Part shown: positions 9,011 through 18,437 of the stretch, piece after piece | How the letters are laid out: every line of letters begins with the position of its first letter | Numbering within the stretch: position 1 is the first letter of the stretch | From: Leptodesmis sichuanensis A121 | GTDB lineage: Bacteria; Cyanobacteriota; Cyanobacteriia; Leptolyngbyales; Leptolyngbyaceae | NCBI RefSeq assembly: GCF_021379005.1 | Contig: NZ_CP075171.1 | Location: 2,108,001 to 2,172,000, forward strand | DNA: 64,000 bases | Direction: 5' to 3' | Made by a program: the position numbers and the translations under genes | The notes under the pieces: generated by a model | Database searches by the model: none | What the model was told of the DNA's origin: nothing | The model's input: only the letters and a program-made list of their open reading frames with translations

Positions 9011-9646
9011 ATGCTTCAGCCGACTCTTTCTTCTCCCATCCAGCGGTCTGATCCGCGTCAATTGTTGGAAGAACTGTATCAGGGACGCACTCTGCAGGGG
9101 TTCCGTGCTGGACAGGCCATTCCCATGAATCCCAATGATCTATGGATCGTTTGCCGGGGAGTGGTTCAACTCAATACCCTCTACCCAAATGGCGATGAAG
9201 CCCTGCTAGGTTTGGCTTGTCCCTCGATGCCCTTTGGTCTGCCAATTTCCCTGATTTATCCCTACCAGGCGATCGCTTTATCTGATGTTGATTTAATGAG
9301 TCTGACCCTGGCAGAGTTGCAACAACATCCTAACTTGATGCAGGAAGTCTTTCAGCACCTGGCGCGGCGATTACGGCAAGCAGAGGCGATGTTAGCAATG
9401 GCTGGTTGTCGTCGAGTTGAGGATCGCTTACGGCAATTTCTGTTGTTGCTCCAAATGGAGGTGGGCCAACCTTCTCCTGAAGGGACGCGCTTAACTGTAC
9501 GGCTAACTCATCAACATCTCGCTAGTGCCATTGGTACCACCCGCGTTACTGTTACCCGACTCCTTGGCAAGTTGAGGGAAGAAGGCTGGCTGAAGTTGGA
9601 TGGCGATCGTCACATCATCCTCCAATCAGCCCCTGCCCTGATGTAA
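9011..9646 (+). CDS. Crp/Fnr-family transcriptional regulator, 211 aa
   Basis: A degenerate cyclic-nucleotide-binding-like beta domain (about 20-110) is followed by the dimerisation helix (VFQHLARRLRQAEAMLAMAG) and a winged helix-turn-helix (LTHQHLASAIGTTRVTVTR, LLGKLREEGWL). The linker CRRVEDRLRQFLLLL resembles NtcA-like cyanobacterial regulators. The cyclic-nucleotide phosphate-binding cassette is not recognisable, so the ligand is uncertain and cAMP binding is unlikely. Targets are unknown. The start ATG at 9011 follows GAGAG. Confidence 0.9.
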   Translation: MLQPTLSSPIQRSDPRQLLEELYQGRTLQGFRAGQAIPMNPNDLWIVCRGVVQLNTLYPNGDEALLGLACPSMPFGLPISLIYPYQAIALSDVDLMSLTLAELQQHPNLMQEVFQHLARRLRQAEAMLAMAGCRRVEDRLRQFLLLLQMEVGQPSPEGTRLTVRLTHQHLASAIGTTRVTVTRLLGKLREEGWLKLDGDRHIILQSAPALM

Positions 9647-9651
9647 AAACG

Positions 9652-9682
9652 TTCCAGCGGAACGCCTCTACCGTTCACGTAC
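9652..9682. repeat. Short palindromic repeat (GGAACG type)
   Basis: AACGTTCC-AGC-GGAACG, followed by CCTCTAC, resembles the widespread cyanobacterial repeat seen again at 42394-42424. It lies between convergent genes, just after the Crp-family stop codon, and may act as a terminator. Confidence 0.5.
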
Positions 9683-9696
9683 CACAACCAATTCGT

Positions 9697-10173
9697 CTAC
9701 CCGGCCAAATCCACCAAACCTGCCAGCATATCGGTTGGCATCCAGAGCGGATAATCTTTACAAATCACCGCTTCCTGCTGTTGCAGCTTGAGTGCTTGTT
9801 TGTAGCTGTAGATGGATTCAGCCGAATGTCCTAGAGAGGCCAGAATTGCGCCACGGAAAATCCAGGCTTCCCGATTGTCGGGAGAAAGGCTGACGGCGCG
9901 ATCGAAACTGGCCAGGGCGGATGGATAGCGTCCCAGATGGGCCAGTACTGCTCCTTGAAAGATCCAACTTTGCAAGTGATTGGGCTGAATTCGTAAGGCA
10001 GCCTTGAAGCTAGCCAAAGCGGCTTCATGATAACCCTGTTTCGCCAAGAGTTTGCCCCGAATGAACCAGATGTGGTGAATAGTTTGGGCTGTGGCCGAAG
10101 AATTGCTGATGTTGTGGGAAGCGGAACCGCTGTTTGAACTCAATTCCATCGTAGTAGAGGATGCTAAATCCAT
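9697..10173 (-). CDS. TPR-repeat protein, 158 aa
   Basis: Three to four tetratricopeptide repeats (FIRGKLLAKQGYHEAALASF, then IFQGAVLAHLGRYPSALAS, then IFRGAILASLGHSAESIYS) follow a Ser/Thr-rich N-terminus. The family mediates protein-protein contacts. I chose ATG 10173 because GGAG lies seven bases upstream; a TTG five codons earlier would read through it. There is no signal peptide. The gene is transcribed toward, and convergent with, the Crp-family gene. Partner unknown. Confidence 0.85.
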   Translation of the reverse strand: MDLASSTTMELSSNSGSASHNISNSSATAQTIHHIWFIRGKLLAKQGYHEAALASFKAALRIQPNHLQSWIFQGAVLAHLGRYPSALASFDRAVSLSPDNREAWIFRGAILASLGHSAESIYSYKQALKLQQQEAVICKDYPLWMPTDMLAGLVDLAG

Positions 10174-10360
10174 AGTGATGCTCCGCAAAAGACTGGGTTC
10201 ACAAAATCAATTCGCTAGACTAAACGAAGATGCCCCACAATGGGTAAGATTGCATCCTTGATTCCTGACATCCGGGCAAAGGGCGTAAATGGGCCAAACT
10301 GGCATAAGCCGGATGGCTGAAATCAACCTTGTGCGCTCTGAAATTTCCTATTCCTACTGA

Positions 10361-13300
10361 TTAATCTGTAACGCCCTCTAACTCGTCTTCAGTGAGGTTG
10401 TAGAGTTGGCGGAGTTGTTCGAGCTTTTCGGGATCGGCATTCCAAAAGCCGCGACCGTGAGCTTCCAGCATTCGACCGACAATGTTGCGGAACGCTTCCG
10501 GGTTGGCTTTTCGGAGTTTTTCTGCCATCTCTGGATCGAGGGCATAAGTGTTGGCGGCCTGATCATAAACCCAAGAGTCCTGAAAGTCTGCCGTGCCGCC
10601 CCAACCCAGCAGAGCTGTCATCCGTTGCGAGACTTCATAGGCTCCACCAGAACCTTGAGCCACCATCGCTTCCGCCCATTTAGGATTCAGGAGTTTCGTA
10701 CGATATTCCATCCGCAGCAAATCTTCCAATTTGCGGGGAGTGGTGTCTTTGGAAAAGCTTTCGATGAAGTTCGCCGTAACCTTTTGGCCCTGCTGTTGCT
10801 CGGCGGCTTTTTTCAGACCTCCGGTGTTGGCGTAGTATTCCTGAATATCTGTCAGTCCATATTCCACGGAGTCGATTTCTTGAACGACGCGGTTGGTTGT
10901 TTTCAGAAGGGTTTGCAGAACTTCGGGGCGAGCCTGTCCTTTATCCTGCCGTCCATAACTGAAAGCGTTCCGTCCCTGCCAGGTTTGCGCCAGTTCCTCT
11001 CCCGATTCCCAGTTAGAAGCGACGACTTGATCATTGACCAGCGAACCATAATCTCCGGCAGGATTGGAGAAGAGACGGGCAGAGGCATTGTCTACTCCCT
11101 GGGCTTTGAGCGCTAAGGTATGTTTGCGGATAAAGTTTTGGTCTTCCGGTTCATCCGCTTCTGCGGCACGACGGAACAGATCGTCTAGCAATTCAATGAC
11201 ATTGACGAAGCTATCCCGGAAAATGCCCGACAGGTTGGCGAGAATGTCGATGCGGGGATGGCCGACTTCAGCCAGGGGTTTTAATTCATAGCGCACAATC
11301 CGTCCGGTGCCTTCTTTCACAGGTTCGGCTCCCACCAGTTCCAGCAAAATCCCCAGAGATTCGCCTCTGGTTTTGATCGCATCCAGTCCCCATAGCATGA
11401 CGGCAACGGTTTCGGGATAGGTGTTGTGGTGTTCCTTCAGGTGTTGCTGAATGATTTTCTGGGCAATCTCCCGGCCTCGTTCATAGGCAGCCGGAGAGGG
11501 CATCCGGTAGGGATCCAGAGCGTGAATGTTGCGTCCGGTGGGCAATACTCCGGGGCCGTCTCGCAGTAAGTCGCCACCGGGAGCAGGAGGAATATATTCG
11601 CCGTTAAGTCCACGCAGTAGGTTGGTGAGTTCGTCAGTGGTTTGGGAGAGGAGGGAACGAATGGCGATCGCATCCTCAATTTTGGATTTTAGATTTTGGA
11701 TTTTGGATTCGGATGTGAGTTCAGCCTGAATCTTGTCGGGTTGCTCAATAATCTCCTGAAGCAAGTCTTCAGATAGATCATCGCCAAAGTAGGCTGTGAG
11801 ATAGGTTTTGAGTTGATCGGGGTCGGGAGGTTGGCCGAGAATATGCAGGCCGGAGGAGAACAGGCGGTTTTCCAGGACTTGCAGATAGTCGTAGAGTTTT
11901 ACGAGATACCGGTTGAAGGATTGTTGGGTGAACAGGTTAATGTTTTCAACGGTGAACTCGATGCCCAACTGTTTAGCCTCTTCAAAGGGACAGTCGGCAT
12001 AGAGGCCAGTGTCAATCACTTTTGTGCAGATGGCTTCTTTGAGGACGTAATTTTTGTCAGGATCTTCCCGGTATTCACTGATCAAATCTCGCAAGGCGAC
12101 CAGTTCTTTGTACAGACCCGCTCGACCGTAGGGGGGAACGTTGTGGGAAATCAGTACGCCGTAGCCACGCCGTTTAGCCAGCATCGATTCCGAAGGATTA
12201 TTGGCAGCATAGATGTAGAGATTGGGCAAATTTCCCAGCAGGATGTCTGACCAGGAATAGCCGGTGTTACCGAGAGGAGAACCGGGCAGCCATTCCACCG
12301 TGCCATGCATCCCAAAATGCACCACAGCATGAGCTTGAAACTCTTCTTGCAACCACTTGTAAAATGCAGCGTACTGCGGATGAGGGGTTAAATCTCGCTC
12401 AAACATCAGCCGCATGGGGTCGCCTGAAATGCCTAACGGAGGCTGTACCCCAATCCAGACATTGCCCAGTTGTACGCCTCCTAGCAGGAACTGGTCTTCC
12501 AGGGTTTTGATCCCTGTGTCGGTGAGAGATTTCCAGCAGCGTTCGATCCAGGATGTGCGAAGATAGCCGAGCCAGTTTTCCAGAGTGTGGACAGGAACGA
12601 CGGTAGGAAAGGGGGATAGGGGGGTGGGGGAAGATGAGGGAGGTGAAGCAGAGGGGGAAGGAGGGAATCCTATTTCTCCCCTATCTCCCCTACCGCCCCT
12701 ATCCCTGGCTACCCCATTACCCCGCCAGCCCATCATCTGTTCGTCGGCTTGTTTCACCCATTCAATCAGGGTTTCGCCGTCTTCGGGAAGGTCGCCTACC
12801 GTGTAGCCTTCGGCTTTGAGGGCGTGCAGCAGATTGAGCAGGGATTTGGGGACGTTCAGCAGGGCAGCGGTTCCGGTTGCACCATAACCGGGAGGGAAGC
12901 CATAGAGAATGATCGCAATCCGACGATCGCTCTTCGGAGTCCGGCGCAATTCAATCCAGTGTTGGAGACGATTGGTGAGCCGCTGCACCCGATCGGGAAT
13001 CAGGTAAATGCGATCGCCCACCAGACCACCCAGAGGAATCGTATCAATGGCTCCATCCAGTTCCGGTAAAGCATACAGCACCACGCTTTGCAGTCCACCG
13101 ATTCCCTGCCGTGTCCAGGAATGGATGTCTTGAATCAGCAGAGGAGCAGCGATGAAATAGGGCACATTTTTAGCACTGAGAATGCGTTTAGCAACTTCCA
13201 CCTGTCGTCCGGCTTCCATCGATCCGGCTGGCCCTCCCACCAGAGGAAAGCCAATCGTAGAGACGATCGCATCTACCTGTACCGCTTCACTGGATAGGGA

Positions 13301-14254
13301 GGGTGTTTGATTAATTCCCGCCTGCCGCTGCTGTTGTTCATACTCCGTGGTCAACCAATCCCGCACCGCCACATGACCTTCGACCCCGTTAATGAAAATG
13401 GGTACGGGAATTAGCCCTGCCGCTTCCAAGGCCCGAATCAGTTGGGGGATATAGGGCTGTCGGGTAATGACGTGTTTGCGGTAGAGAAGCAGGGCGATGA
13501 GGGGGAGTTTTAAGGTTTGAGTTTTAAGGTTTGAGGTTTGAGTTTCGGATTCTAACTGAGAACTTAAACCTGAGAACTTAAACCTGTAGTACCATTCCAA
13601 ATACGCTCTCGGTGACTCAAAATACCCTTGATAGTCGGGATGCAGCAGGCCCATGTTGGGGGTTTCCAAAGGTGGCGGGATATCGCCGATCGTTAATCCC
13701 AAATATTTCTCGGCTAAAGTCCAGAACAGAGCGGCAACGTTATCCGCACCGCCTGCATTCCAGTAACCATAGATGATCAGCCAGTTACGCAGATCTTGAA
13801 CTTTGCCGATCGGGATGTATTTCAGCAGTTTGGGGCCAGTTTTGAGGAAGCTGAGATAGCCTGCCAGTTTGTCTTCTTCCCGACTGTTGGAGAATTTGCT
13901 GAGGATAAACTGAACGGGTTTGGGCATCCCTTTGGGTTGATCCCCGATCGCAAATTTGCCCAGTTGGGTCAGGCTCATCAATTCCAGGGCGGACTCAAAG
14001 ACAAGGCGAATGGGAATGGATTGAACGCGATCGCGCAGCCACAGCACCTGATCGTAGTCAAAAATCAGGCTGGCAAAGAAAACATCGGCTCCCTGAAGAG
14101 CAGTTTCTACCGTGGTAGGATGGGCCGCCAGGTCGCGATCGCTAAACACCTGAATCTCCAGATCCGGACAACGCAATTGAGCCACTTCCGCTGCTTTGCG
14201 ATATAACTCTGCATTGAAGGACTCAAATCCGGCAATTAAAACAATTCGCTTCAT
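10361..14254 (-). CDS. chlH: Magnesium chelatase subunit H family (ChlH/BchH), 1297 aa
   Basis: The large porphyrin-binding subunit that inserts Mg2+ into protoporphyrin IX together with ChlI and ChlD. The N-terminus MKRIVLIAGFESFNAELYR and the motifs VVHFGMHGTVEWLPG, LFSNPAGDYGSLVN, YANTGGLKKAAE and AHGRGFWNADPE are typical of BchH/ChlH rather than of cyanobacterial CobN. Three in-frame low-complexity insertions interrupt it, at about residues 223-250, 511-551 and 848-860, each encoded by heptamer-type DNA repeats. Many cyanobacteria hold a second, longer ChlH that starts differently; this copy may be the paralogue. The C-terminal half is intact. Confidence 0.92.
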   Translation of the reverse strand: MKRIVLIAGFESFNAELYRKAAEVAQLRCPDLEIQVFSDRDLAAHPTTVETALQGADVFFASLIFDYDQVLWLRDRVQSIPIRLVFESALELMSLTQLGKFAIGDQPKGMPKPVQFILSKFSNSREEDKLAGYLSFLKTGPKLLKYIPIGKVQDLRNWLIIYGYWNAGGADNVAALFWTLAEKYLGLTIGDIPPPLETPNMGLLHPDYQGYFESPRAYLEWYYRFKFSGLSSQLESETQTSNLKTQTLKLPLIALLLYRKHVITRQPYIPQLIRALEAAGLIPVPIFINGVEGHVAVRDWLTTEYEQQQRQAGINQTPSLSSEAVQVDAIVSTIGFPLVGGPAGSMEAGRQVEVAKRILSAKNVPYFIAAPLLIQDIHSWTRQGIGGLQSVVLYALPELDGAIDTIPLGGLVGDRIYLIPDRVQRLTNRLQHWIELRRTPKSDRRIAIILYGFPPGYGATGTAALLNVPKSLLNLLHALKAEGYTVGDLPEDGETLIEWVKQADEQMMGWRGNGVARDRGGRGDRGEIGFPPSPSASPPSSSPTPLSPFPTVVPVHTLENWLGYLRTSWIERCWKSLTDTGIKTLEDQFLLGGVQLGNVWIGVQPPLGISGDPMRLMFERDLTPHPQYAAFYKWLQEEFQAHAVVHFGMHGTVEWLPGSPLGNTGYSWSDILLGNLPNLYIYAANNPSESMLAKRRGYGVLISHNVPPYGRAGLYKELVALRDLISEYREDPDKNYVLKEAICTKVIDTGLYADCPFEEAKQLGIEFTVENINLFTQQSFNRYLVKLYDYLQVLENRLFSSGLHILGQPPDPDQLKTYLTAYFGDDLSEDLLQEIIEQPDKIQAELTSESKIQNLKSKIEDAIAIRSLLSQTTDELTNLLRGLNGEYIPPAPGGDLLRDGPGVLPTGRNIHALDPYRMPSPAAYERGREIAQKIIQQHLKEHHNTYPETVAVMLWGLDAIKTRGESLGILLELVGAEPVKEGTGRIVRYELKPLAEVGHPRIDILANLSGIFRDSFVNVIELLDDLFRRAAEADEPEDQNFIRKHTLALKAQGVDNASARLFSNPAGDYGSLVNDQVVASNWESGEELAQTWQGRNAFSYGRQDKGQARPEVLQTLLKTTNRVVQEIDSVEYGLTDIQEYYANTGGLKKAAEQQQGQKVTANFIESFSKDTTPRKLEDLLRMEYRTKLLNPKWAEAMVAQGSGGAYEVSQRMTALLGWGGTADFQDSWVYDQAANTYALDPEMAEKLRKANPEAFRNIVGRMLEAHGRGFWNADPEKLEQLRQLYNLTEDELEGVTD
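11678..11712. repeat. Heptamer repeat inside chlH (residues about 848-860)
   Basis: Iterations of TTTTGGA and related heptamers in frame, translated as SKIQNLKSKIEDA on the reverse strand. Confidence 0.75.
12604..12724. repeat. Low-complexity repeat inside chlH (residues about 511-551)
   Basis: CCCCTAT-like heptamers and G/A-rich runs in frame, translated as a Gly/Arg/Asp then Pro/Ser-rich segment not expected in ChlH. It lies between two conserved blocks. Confidence 0.75.
13506..13587. repeat. Heptamer repeat inside chlH (residues about 223-250)
   Basis: Iterated AAACCT(T/C)-AAAACTC-type heptamers, in frame, translated as a Ser/Thr/Gln/Leu-rich segment around SETQTSNLKTQTLK. Confidence 0.75.
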
Positions 14255-14458
14255 GGCCTTAGGTCTTGCGCAGAAATAAGTTGAACTAATGCGATTCTTG
14301 AGAAGACACTATTTGATAGTTCCTCTCCCCCTGAAAAGAGTCGTACTCAATCAGGATAGAATCAAGCTGCTCTTGGCTCACTGGAATGCCAGTGGGATAT
14401 TTCCCTTCCTTGAGAGCAGCATTCCCTGTCAACCCTGTCGCGGTCTTTGTGTTGGCAA

Positions 14459-15910
14459 TTAAACCAGCTTAGGAGCCTGCTTGTGCCAATCGGTGGCTTG
14501 CTCGTAAGCGTAAGCAACTTGAAACACCTGGTCTTCGCGCAGGACATTGCCGATGATTTGCAAACCGACGGGCATACCATCTTTGTCAAAGCCGCAGGGT
14601 AGGCTCATTCCGGGAAGTCCGGCCAGATTGACGGGAATGGTCATCAGGTCGATCAGGTACATACTGAGGGGATCGGCAGTTTTATCACCGGCTTTGAAGG
14701 CGGTCGTGGGAGCGGTGGGAGACACCAGCACATCCACCTGGCCGAAGGCTGACTCGAAGTCCCGTTTAATCAGCGTTCGCACCTTTTGGGCCTTGAGGTA
14801 ATAGGCATCGTAATATCCAGCAGACAGGGCGTAGGTGCCAATCATAATCCGACGTTTCACTTCCGGGCCAAAACCTTCCGCACGGGTGCGGGTATACATC
14901 TCCATCAGGTTTTCGGCATCTTCCACGCGCTTACCGTACTTCACCCCATCATAACGAGCGAGATTGGCGGAGGCTTCGGAGGGCGCAATGATATAGTAAG
15001 CCGCAATGCCGTAGCGAAAACGGGGACAGGAGATTTCGACGATTTCAGCACCCAAGTCTTTCAGTTGGTCGATCGCCCCCCTGACTGCCTTTTCCACATC
15101 GGGACTCAAGCCTTCGCCAAAGGTTTCCTGAATTACGCCCACCTTCTTGCCCTTTAAGTCAGGCTTCAGGAATTGGGTGTAGTCGGGAATATCGACCTTC
15201 AGGCTGGTGGAGTCCTTGGGGTCGTATCCGGCGATCGCGCCTAACAGAATCGCGGCATCTTCCACTGATCGGGCAAACGGCCCAATCTGATCCAGGGATG
15301 AGGCAAAAGCCACCAGGCCATAGCGGGACACCAGACCATAGGTCGGTTTCAGGCCGACGATGCCACAGAAGGACGCAGGTTGGCGGATGGAGCCGCCCGT
15401 ATCCGATCCTAGCGCCACCACACATTCCCCGGCTGACACTGCCGCTGCCGAACCACCTGACGATCCACCGGGAACACGAGACAGATCCCAGGGATTGGCC
15501 GTTAGTTGAAACGCCGAAGTTTCCGTGGAGCCGCCCATCGCGAACTCGTCCAGATTGGTCTTGCCGACCATCACCGTTCCGGCGGCCATCAGCTTTTGGG
15601 TGACGGTGGCTTCATAGGGGGGCACAAAGTTTTCCAGAATTCGCGAGGCACAGGTAGTGGGAATTCCTTGCGTACAGATGTTGTCCTTAATTCCAATCGG
15701 AATTCCCGCCAGCAGGCCAATCTCTTCGCCAGCGGCAATTCTGGCATCCACCTGTGCAGCCTGCTTCAGGGCATAATCTGCCGTTACCTGCAAAAAACTG
15801 TGCAGTTTAGGTTCCAATGTCTGAATGCGATCGAGGGCTTCCTGAGCAATTTCCACCGCCGATCGCTGTTTGCCAACGAGTTGTTGATGCAACTCCCGAA
15901 TGGATACCAT
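14459..15910 (-). CDS. gatA: Aspartyl/glutamyl-tRNA amidotransferase subunit A
   Basis: The catalytic amidase subunit of GatCAB, which hydrolyses glutamine and transamidates Glu-tRNA(Gln), an essential step because cyanobacteria lack glutaminyl-tRNA synthetase. It is full length (483 aa). The amidase-signature triad is visible as K75 (GIKDN), S150 ([12 protein letters not shown]) and S174 ([12 protein letters not shown]), matching the spacing of the characterised S. aureus enzyme. The gene stands alone; gatB and gatC are not in the window. Confidence 0.97.
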   Translation of the reverse strand: MVSIRELHQQLVGKQRSAVEIAQEALDRIQTLEPKLHSFLQVTADYALKQAAQVDARIAAGEEIGLLAGIPIGIKDNICTQGIPTTCASRILENFVPPYEATVTQKLMAAGTVMVGKTNLDEFAMGGSTETSAFQLTANPWDLSRVPGGSSGGSAAAVSAGECVVALGSDTGGSIRQPASFCGIVGLKPTYGLVSRYGLVAFASSLDQIGPFARSVEDAAILLGAIAGYDPKDSTSLKVDIPDYTQFLKPDLKGKKVGVIQETFGEGLSPDVEKAVRGAIDQLKDLGAEIVEISCPRFRYGIAAYYIIAPSEASANLARYDGVKYGKRVEDAENLMEMYTRTRAEGFGPEVKRRIMIGTYALSAGYYDAYYLKAQKVRTLIKRDFESAFGQVDVLVSPTAPTTAFKAGDKTADPLSMYLIDLMTIPVNLAGLPGMSLPCGFDKDGMPVGLQIIGNVLREDQVFQVAYAYEQATDWHKQAPKLV

Positions 15911-15998
15911 GCAGAACCTCTTCTTCTCTTACCACGGCAACCCTAACAGTATACGGCCTATAGTAAGGTTAACTGCCCACTTAACTGGATTGACGGCA

Positions 15999-16574
15999 AT
16001 GGTTGTTACCCTCGATTTGCGTCCCATCCTGGAACTAACCGACGAACAGTTTGAGCAAATCTGCCGCAGCAATCCTGATCTGAAATTTGAACGTACCGCG
16101 AAGGGAGAACTGGTTGTTGTGGCGCTGACTGGAGGCGAAACGGGCAGACGAAATATTAAGCTGAGTGCCCGGTTAGAAACCTGGAGCGATGCAGCCGGAT
16201 TAGGGGTTGCCTTCGACTCTTCCACTGGATTTCGGTTGCCAAATGGAGCGATTCGCTCACCGGATGCCGCCTGGATTTGTTTAGAACGTTGGGAGAGCCT
16301 AACTCCAGAGCAACGCAAGAAAATTGTGCCCTTATGTCCAGATTTTTTGGTGGAACTACGATCTCCGAACGATGAATTAGAAGACCTGCAAGCCAAAATG
16401 CAAGAGTATCTGGCGAATGGTCTAAAGCTGGGCTGGCTTCTAGATCCAGATACGCAAACCGTAGAAATCTACCGTCCTGATCGGGCTGTCGAAGTTTTGA
16501 CAAATCCCACCCACTTATCTGGTGAAGATGTTCTACCCGGATTCTGCCTGAATTTAACCGGAATTCTTGCTTAA
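15999..16574 (+). CDS. Uma2-family (DUF820) putative nuclease, 191 aa
   Basis: The restriction-endonuclease-like fold common in cyanobacteria: motifs RSPDAAWI, PDFLVELRSPND and the alpha-helix LQAKMQEYLANG, then GWLLDPDTQTVEIYRP. The putative catalytic D-(x)n-ExR set is present (D of SPDAAW; E and R of VELRS). The start MVVTLDLRP at 15999 fits the family; the frame extends upstream without support. Such genes are numerous, and their role is largely unknown, possibly mobile-DNA related. It lies directly before a subtilase remnant. Confidence 0.88.
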   Translation: MVVTLDLRPILELTDEQFEQICRSNPDLKFERTAKGELVVVALTGGETGRRNIKLSARLETWSDAAGLGVAFDSSTGFRLPNGAIRSPDAAWICLERWESLTPEQRKKIVPLCPDFLVELRSPNDELEDLQAKMQEYLANGLKLGWLLDPDTQTVEIYRPDRAVEVLTNPTHLSGEDVLPGFCLNLTGILA

Positions 16575-16584
16575 AGAGTTTTTC

Positions 16585-16665
16585 TACAGTTCCTACAGCG
16601 ACACCTCCACGGCAACTTCCCATGTCGCTGGCGTGGCTGCCCTGATGTTGAGTGCCAATCCGTTT
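16585..16665 (+). pseudogene. Remnant of a subtilisin-like protease (S8) C-terminal motif
   Basis: The frame reads SDTSTATSHVAGVAALMLSA, close to the subtilase active-site signature GTSMATPHVAGVAAL with two substitutions, followed by low-complexity His/Pro codons. No upstream catalytic domain exists; the preceding bases encode the Uma2 protein in another frame. It is therefore a residual fragment of about 80 bp left by deletion or recombination. Confidence 0.7.
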
Positions 16666-16807
16666 CCCCCTCACGATCTCCCTCATCCTCCCCATCTCCC
16701 CCATCCCCCTTACTCCTGCCACCCTTGCCAAATTTCCTCCACAGGCAAGACTCCCTTCTAGAAAAAAATCCTGTACCTTGGGCTGTGAAAAGCTAAGGGC
16801 AGTCATC

Positions 16808-18265
16808 ATGCAGATTCAAACGCCGGATTGGGTAAAACACGCGGTTTTTTATCAAATTTTTCCCGATCGCTTTGCTCGCAGTTCCCATCCTCATAAGAAG
16901 TTATTGAGAAATGCCACCTGGGAAGAATGGGAAGCGATGCCGACTCTCCAGGGCTATAAGGGGGGTGATTTGTGGGGCGTACTGGATAAGCTGGACTATT
17001 TGCAGGATCTGGGGATTACGGCCATCTACTTTACGCCCATCTTTCAGTCGGCCAGCAATCACCGTTACCACACCCACGATTATTATCAGGTGGATCCAAT
17101 GCTGGGGGGCAATGCCGCCTTTCGCGCCCTATTGGATGAAGCCCATCGGCGTGGCATGAAAGTGGTGCTGGATGGGGTATTCAACCATTCCAGTCGGGGG
17201 TTTTTCTTCTTTCATGATGTGCTGGAAAACGGCCCTTATTCTCCCTGGGTAGATTGGTTTAAGATTCACGACTGGCCAGTGTCGCCCTACAACGGGGAGT
17301 ATCCCGCCAATTATGAAGGCTGGGCTGGAAATCGGGCACTGCCAGTATTTAATCACGATCATCCCGAAGTGCGGGAATACCTGATGGAGATTGCCGAGTA
17401 CTGGATTGAGTACGGCATTGATGGCTGGCGGCTGGATGTGCCGTTTGAAATTAAAGCCGAGGGATTCTGGCAGGAGTTTCGGCAGCGGGTGAAGGCGATT
17501 AATCCAGATGCTTATATTGTCGGGGAGGTATGGGGCGATTCGCGGCAATGGTTGGATGGCACGCAGTTTGATGGGGTGATGAACTATCTGTTTGCCGCAC
17601 CAACGATCGCCTTCACCGCAGGCGATCGGGTTGACCTGGCTCAGGTGCAAGGCCGTTCCTATGAACCGTATCCAGCCTTATCTGCGAAAGAGTACGGTGA
17701 AAAAATTCAGGCGTTGCTGCAACTTTATCCCTGGGAGATTCAACTCACCCAACTGAATCTGCTGGCCAGTCACGATACGGCGCGGTTACTGACGATCGCA
17801 GGGGGCGATCGTGCCAGCGTGGAACTGGCAACCCTGCTGTTGCTCACCTTTCCTGGCGCTCCCAGCATCTACTATGGCGATGAGGTGGGGTTGCCGGGTG
17901 GCCTGGATCCTGATTCTCGACGCGGCTTTCCACTCAGTACCGATTGGGATGGGGAAATTTTTGCCGATCATCGGCGGCTGATTGAGCTGCGCCATGCCCA
18001 TCCAGCTTTACGCATTGGAGATTATCGAGTGCTGTTTGCCGAGGGAAATGTGTATGTGTTTGCCCGCACCCTGGGAACTGAGGAACTGATTGTAGCAATC
18101 AATGTGGGAACTGAAGCGAGCCGTGCTACTCTCACTCCTGCAGCAACAGGGTTGAAGACTCAGCCCCACCGTCAGCTTTTTGGAGCCAGTGAGTATGGAT
18201 GGACTGGGGAAGGACAATTAATCCTGCACCTGCCAGCCCGCAGTGGATGTGTATTGGGTGGCTAG
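16808..18265 (+). CDS. Neopullulanase/cyclomaltodextrinase-type alpha-amylase (GH13), 485 aa
   Basis: A (beta/alpha)8 glycoside hydrolase. Conserved regions: I DGVFNHSSRGF; II GWRLDVPFEI (nucleophile Asp); III VGEVWGDS (acid/base Glu); IV LLASHDTARL (transition-state Asp). The opening WVKHAVFYQIFPDRF is characteristic of the neopullulanase subfamily. There is no signal peptide, so it should act on cytoplasmic maltodextrins or glycogen-derived chains. The start is placed at MQIQTPDW; the open frame before it covers low-complexity DNA. A hairpin with a T-tract follows at 18294-18324. Confidence 0.94.
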   Translation: MQIQTPDWVKHAVFYQIFPDRFARSSHPHKKLLRNATWEEWEAMPTLQGYKGGDLWGVLDKLDYLQDLGITAIYFTPIFQSASNHRYHTHDYYQVDPMLGGNAAFRALLDEAHRRGMKVVLDGVFNHSSRGFFFFHDVLENGPYSPWVDWFKIHDWPVSPYNGEYPANYEGWAGNRALPVFNHDHPEVREYLMEIAEYWIEYGIDGWRLDVPFEIKAEGFWQEFRQRVKAINPDAYIVGEVWGDSRQWLDGTQFDGVMNYLFAAPTIAFTAGDRVDLAQVQGRSYEPYPALSAKEYGEKIQALLQLYPWEIQLTQLNLLASHDTARLLTIAGGDRASVELATLLLLTFPGAPSIYYGDEVGLPGGLDPDSRRGFPLSTDWDGEIFADHRRLIELRHAHPALRIGDYRVLFAEGNVYVFARTLGTEELIVAINVGTEASRATLTPAATGLKTQPHRQLFGASEYGWTGEGQLILHLPARSGCVLGG

Positions 18266-18293
18266 AAGTCTTTGCGGCTCTGCTTGATGTTCA

Positions 18294-18324
18294 AGCCGAT
18301 CGCGGCTGCTACTTTTGTTTTTTT
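18294..18324 (+). terminator. Putative intrinsic terminator after the amylase gene
   Basis: Stem AGCCG-ATCG-CGGCT followed within a few bases by a T-rich run (TTTTGTTTTTTT), 28 bases after the amylase stop codon. Confidence 0.55.
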
Positions 18325-18437
18325 GATTCCTGATTGAATGGTAAATTTATGTTAAGAACATGAAAGGAACTTGTAGGATCAATTAAGTCCTGCCAGGGAA
18401 ATTGTGTTAGACCATCTGGGCCACCTGGGGAACGATC

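Noticed and set aside
10406-11116. A 236-aa forward-strand frame
   Set aside because: It is antisense to conserved ChlH sequence and has no family resemblance.
10361-14254. Cobaltochelatase CobN
   Set aside because: The N-terminus and C-terminal motifs fit ChlH/BchH; CobN-specific starts are absent. Not excluded without a profile search.
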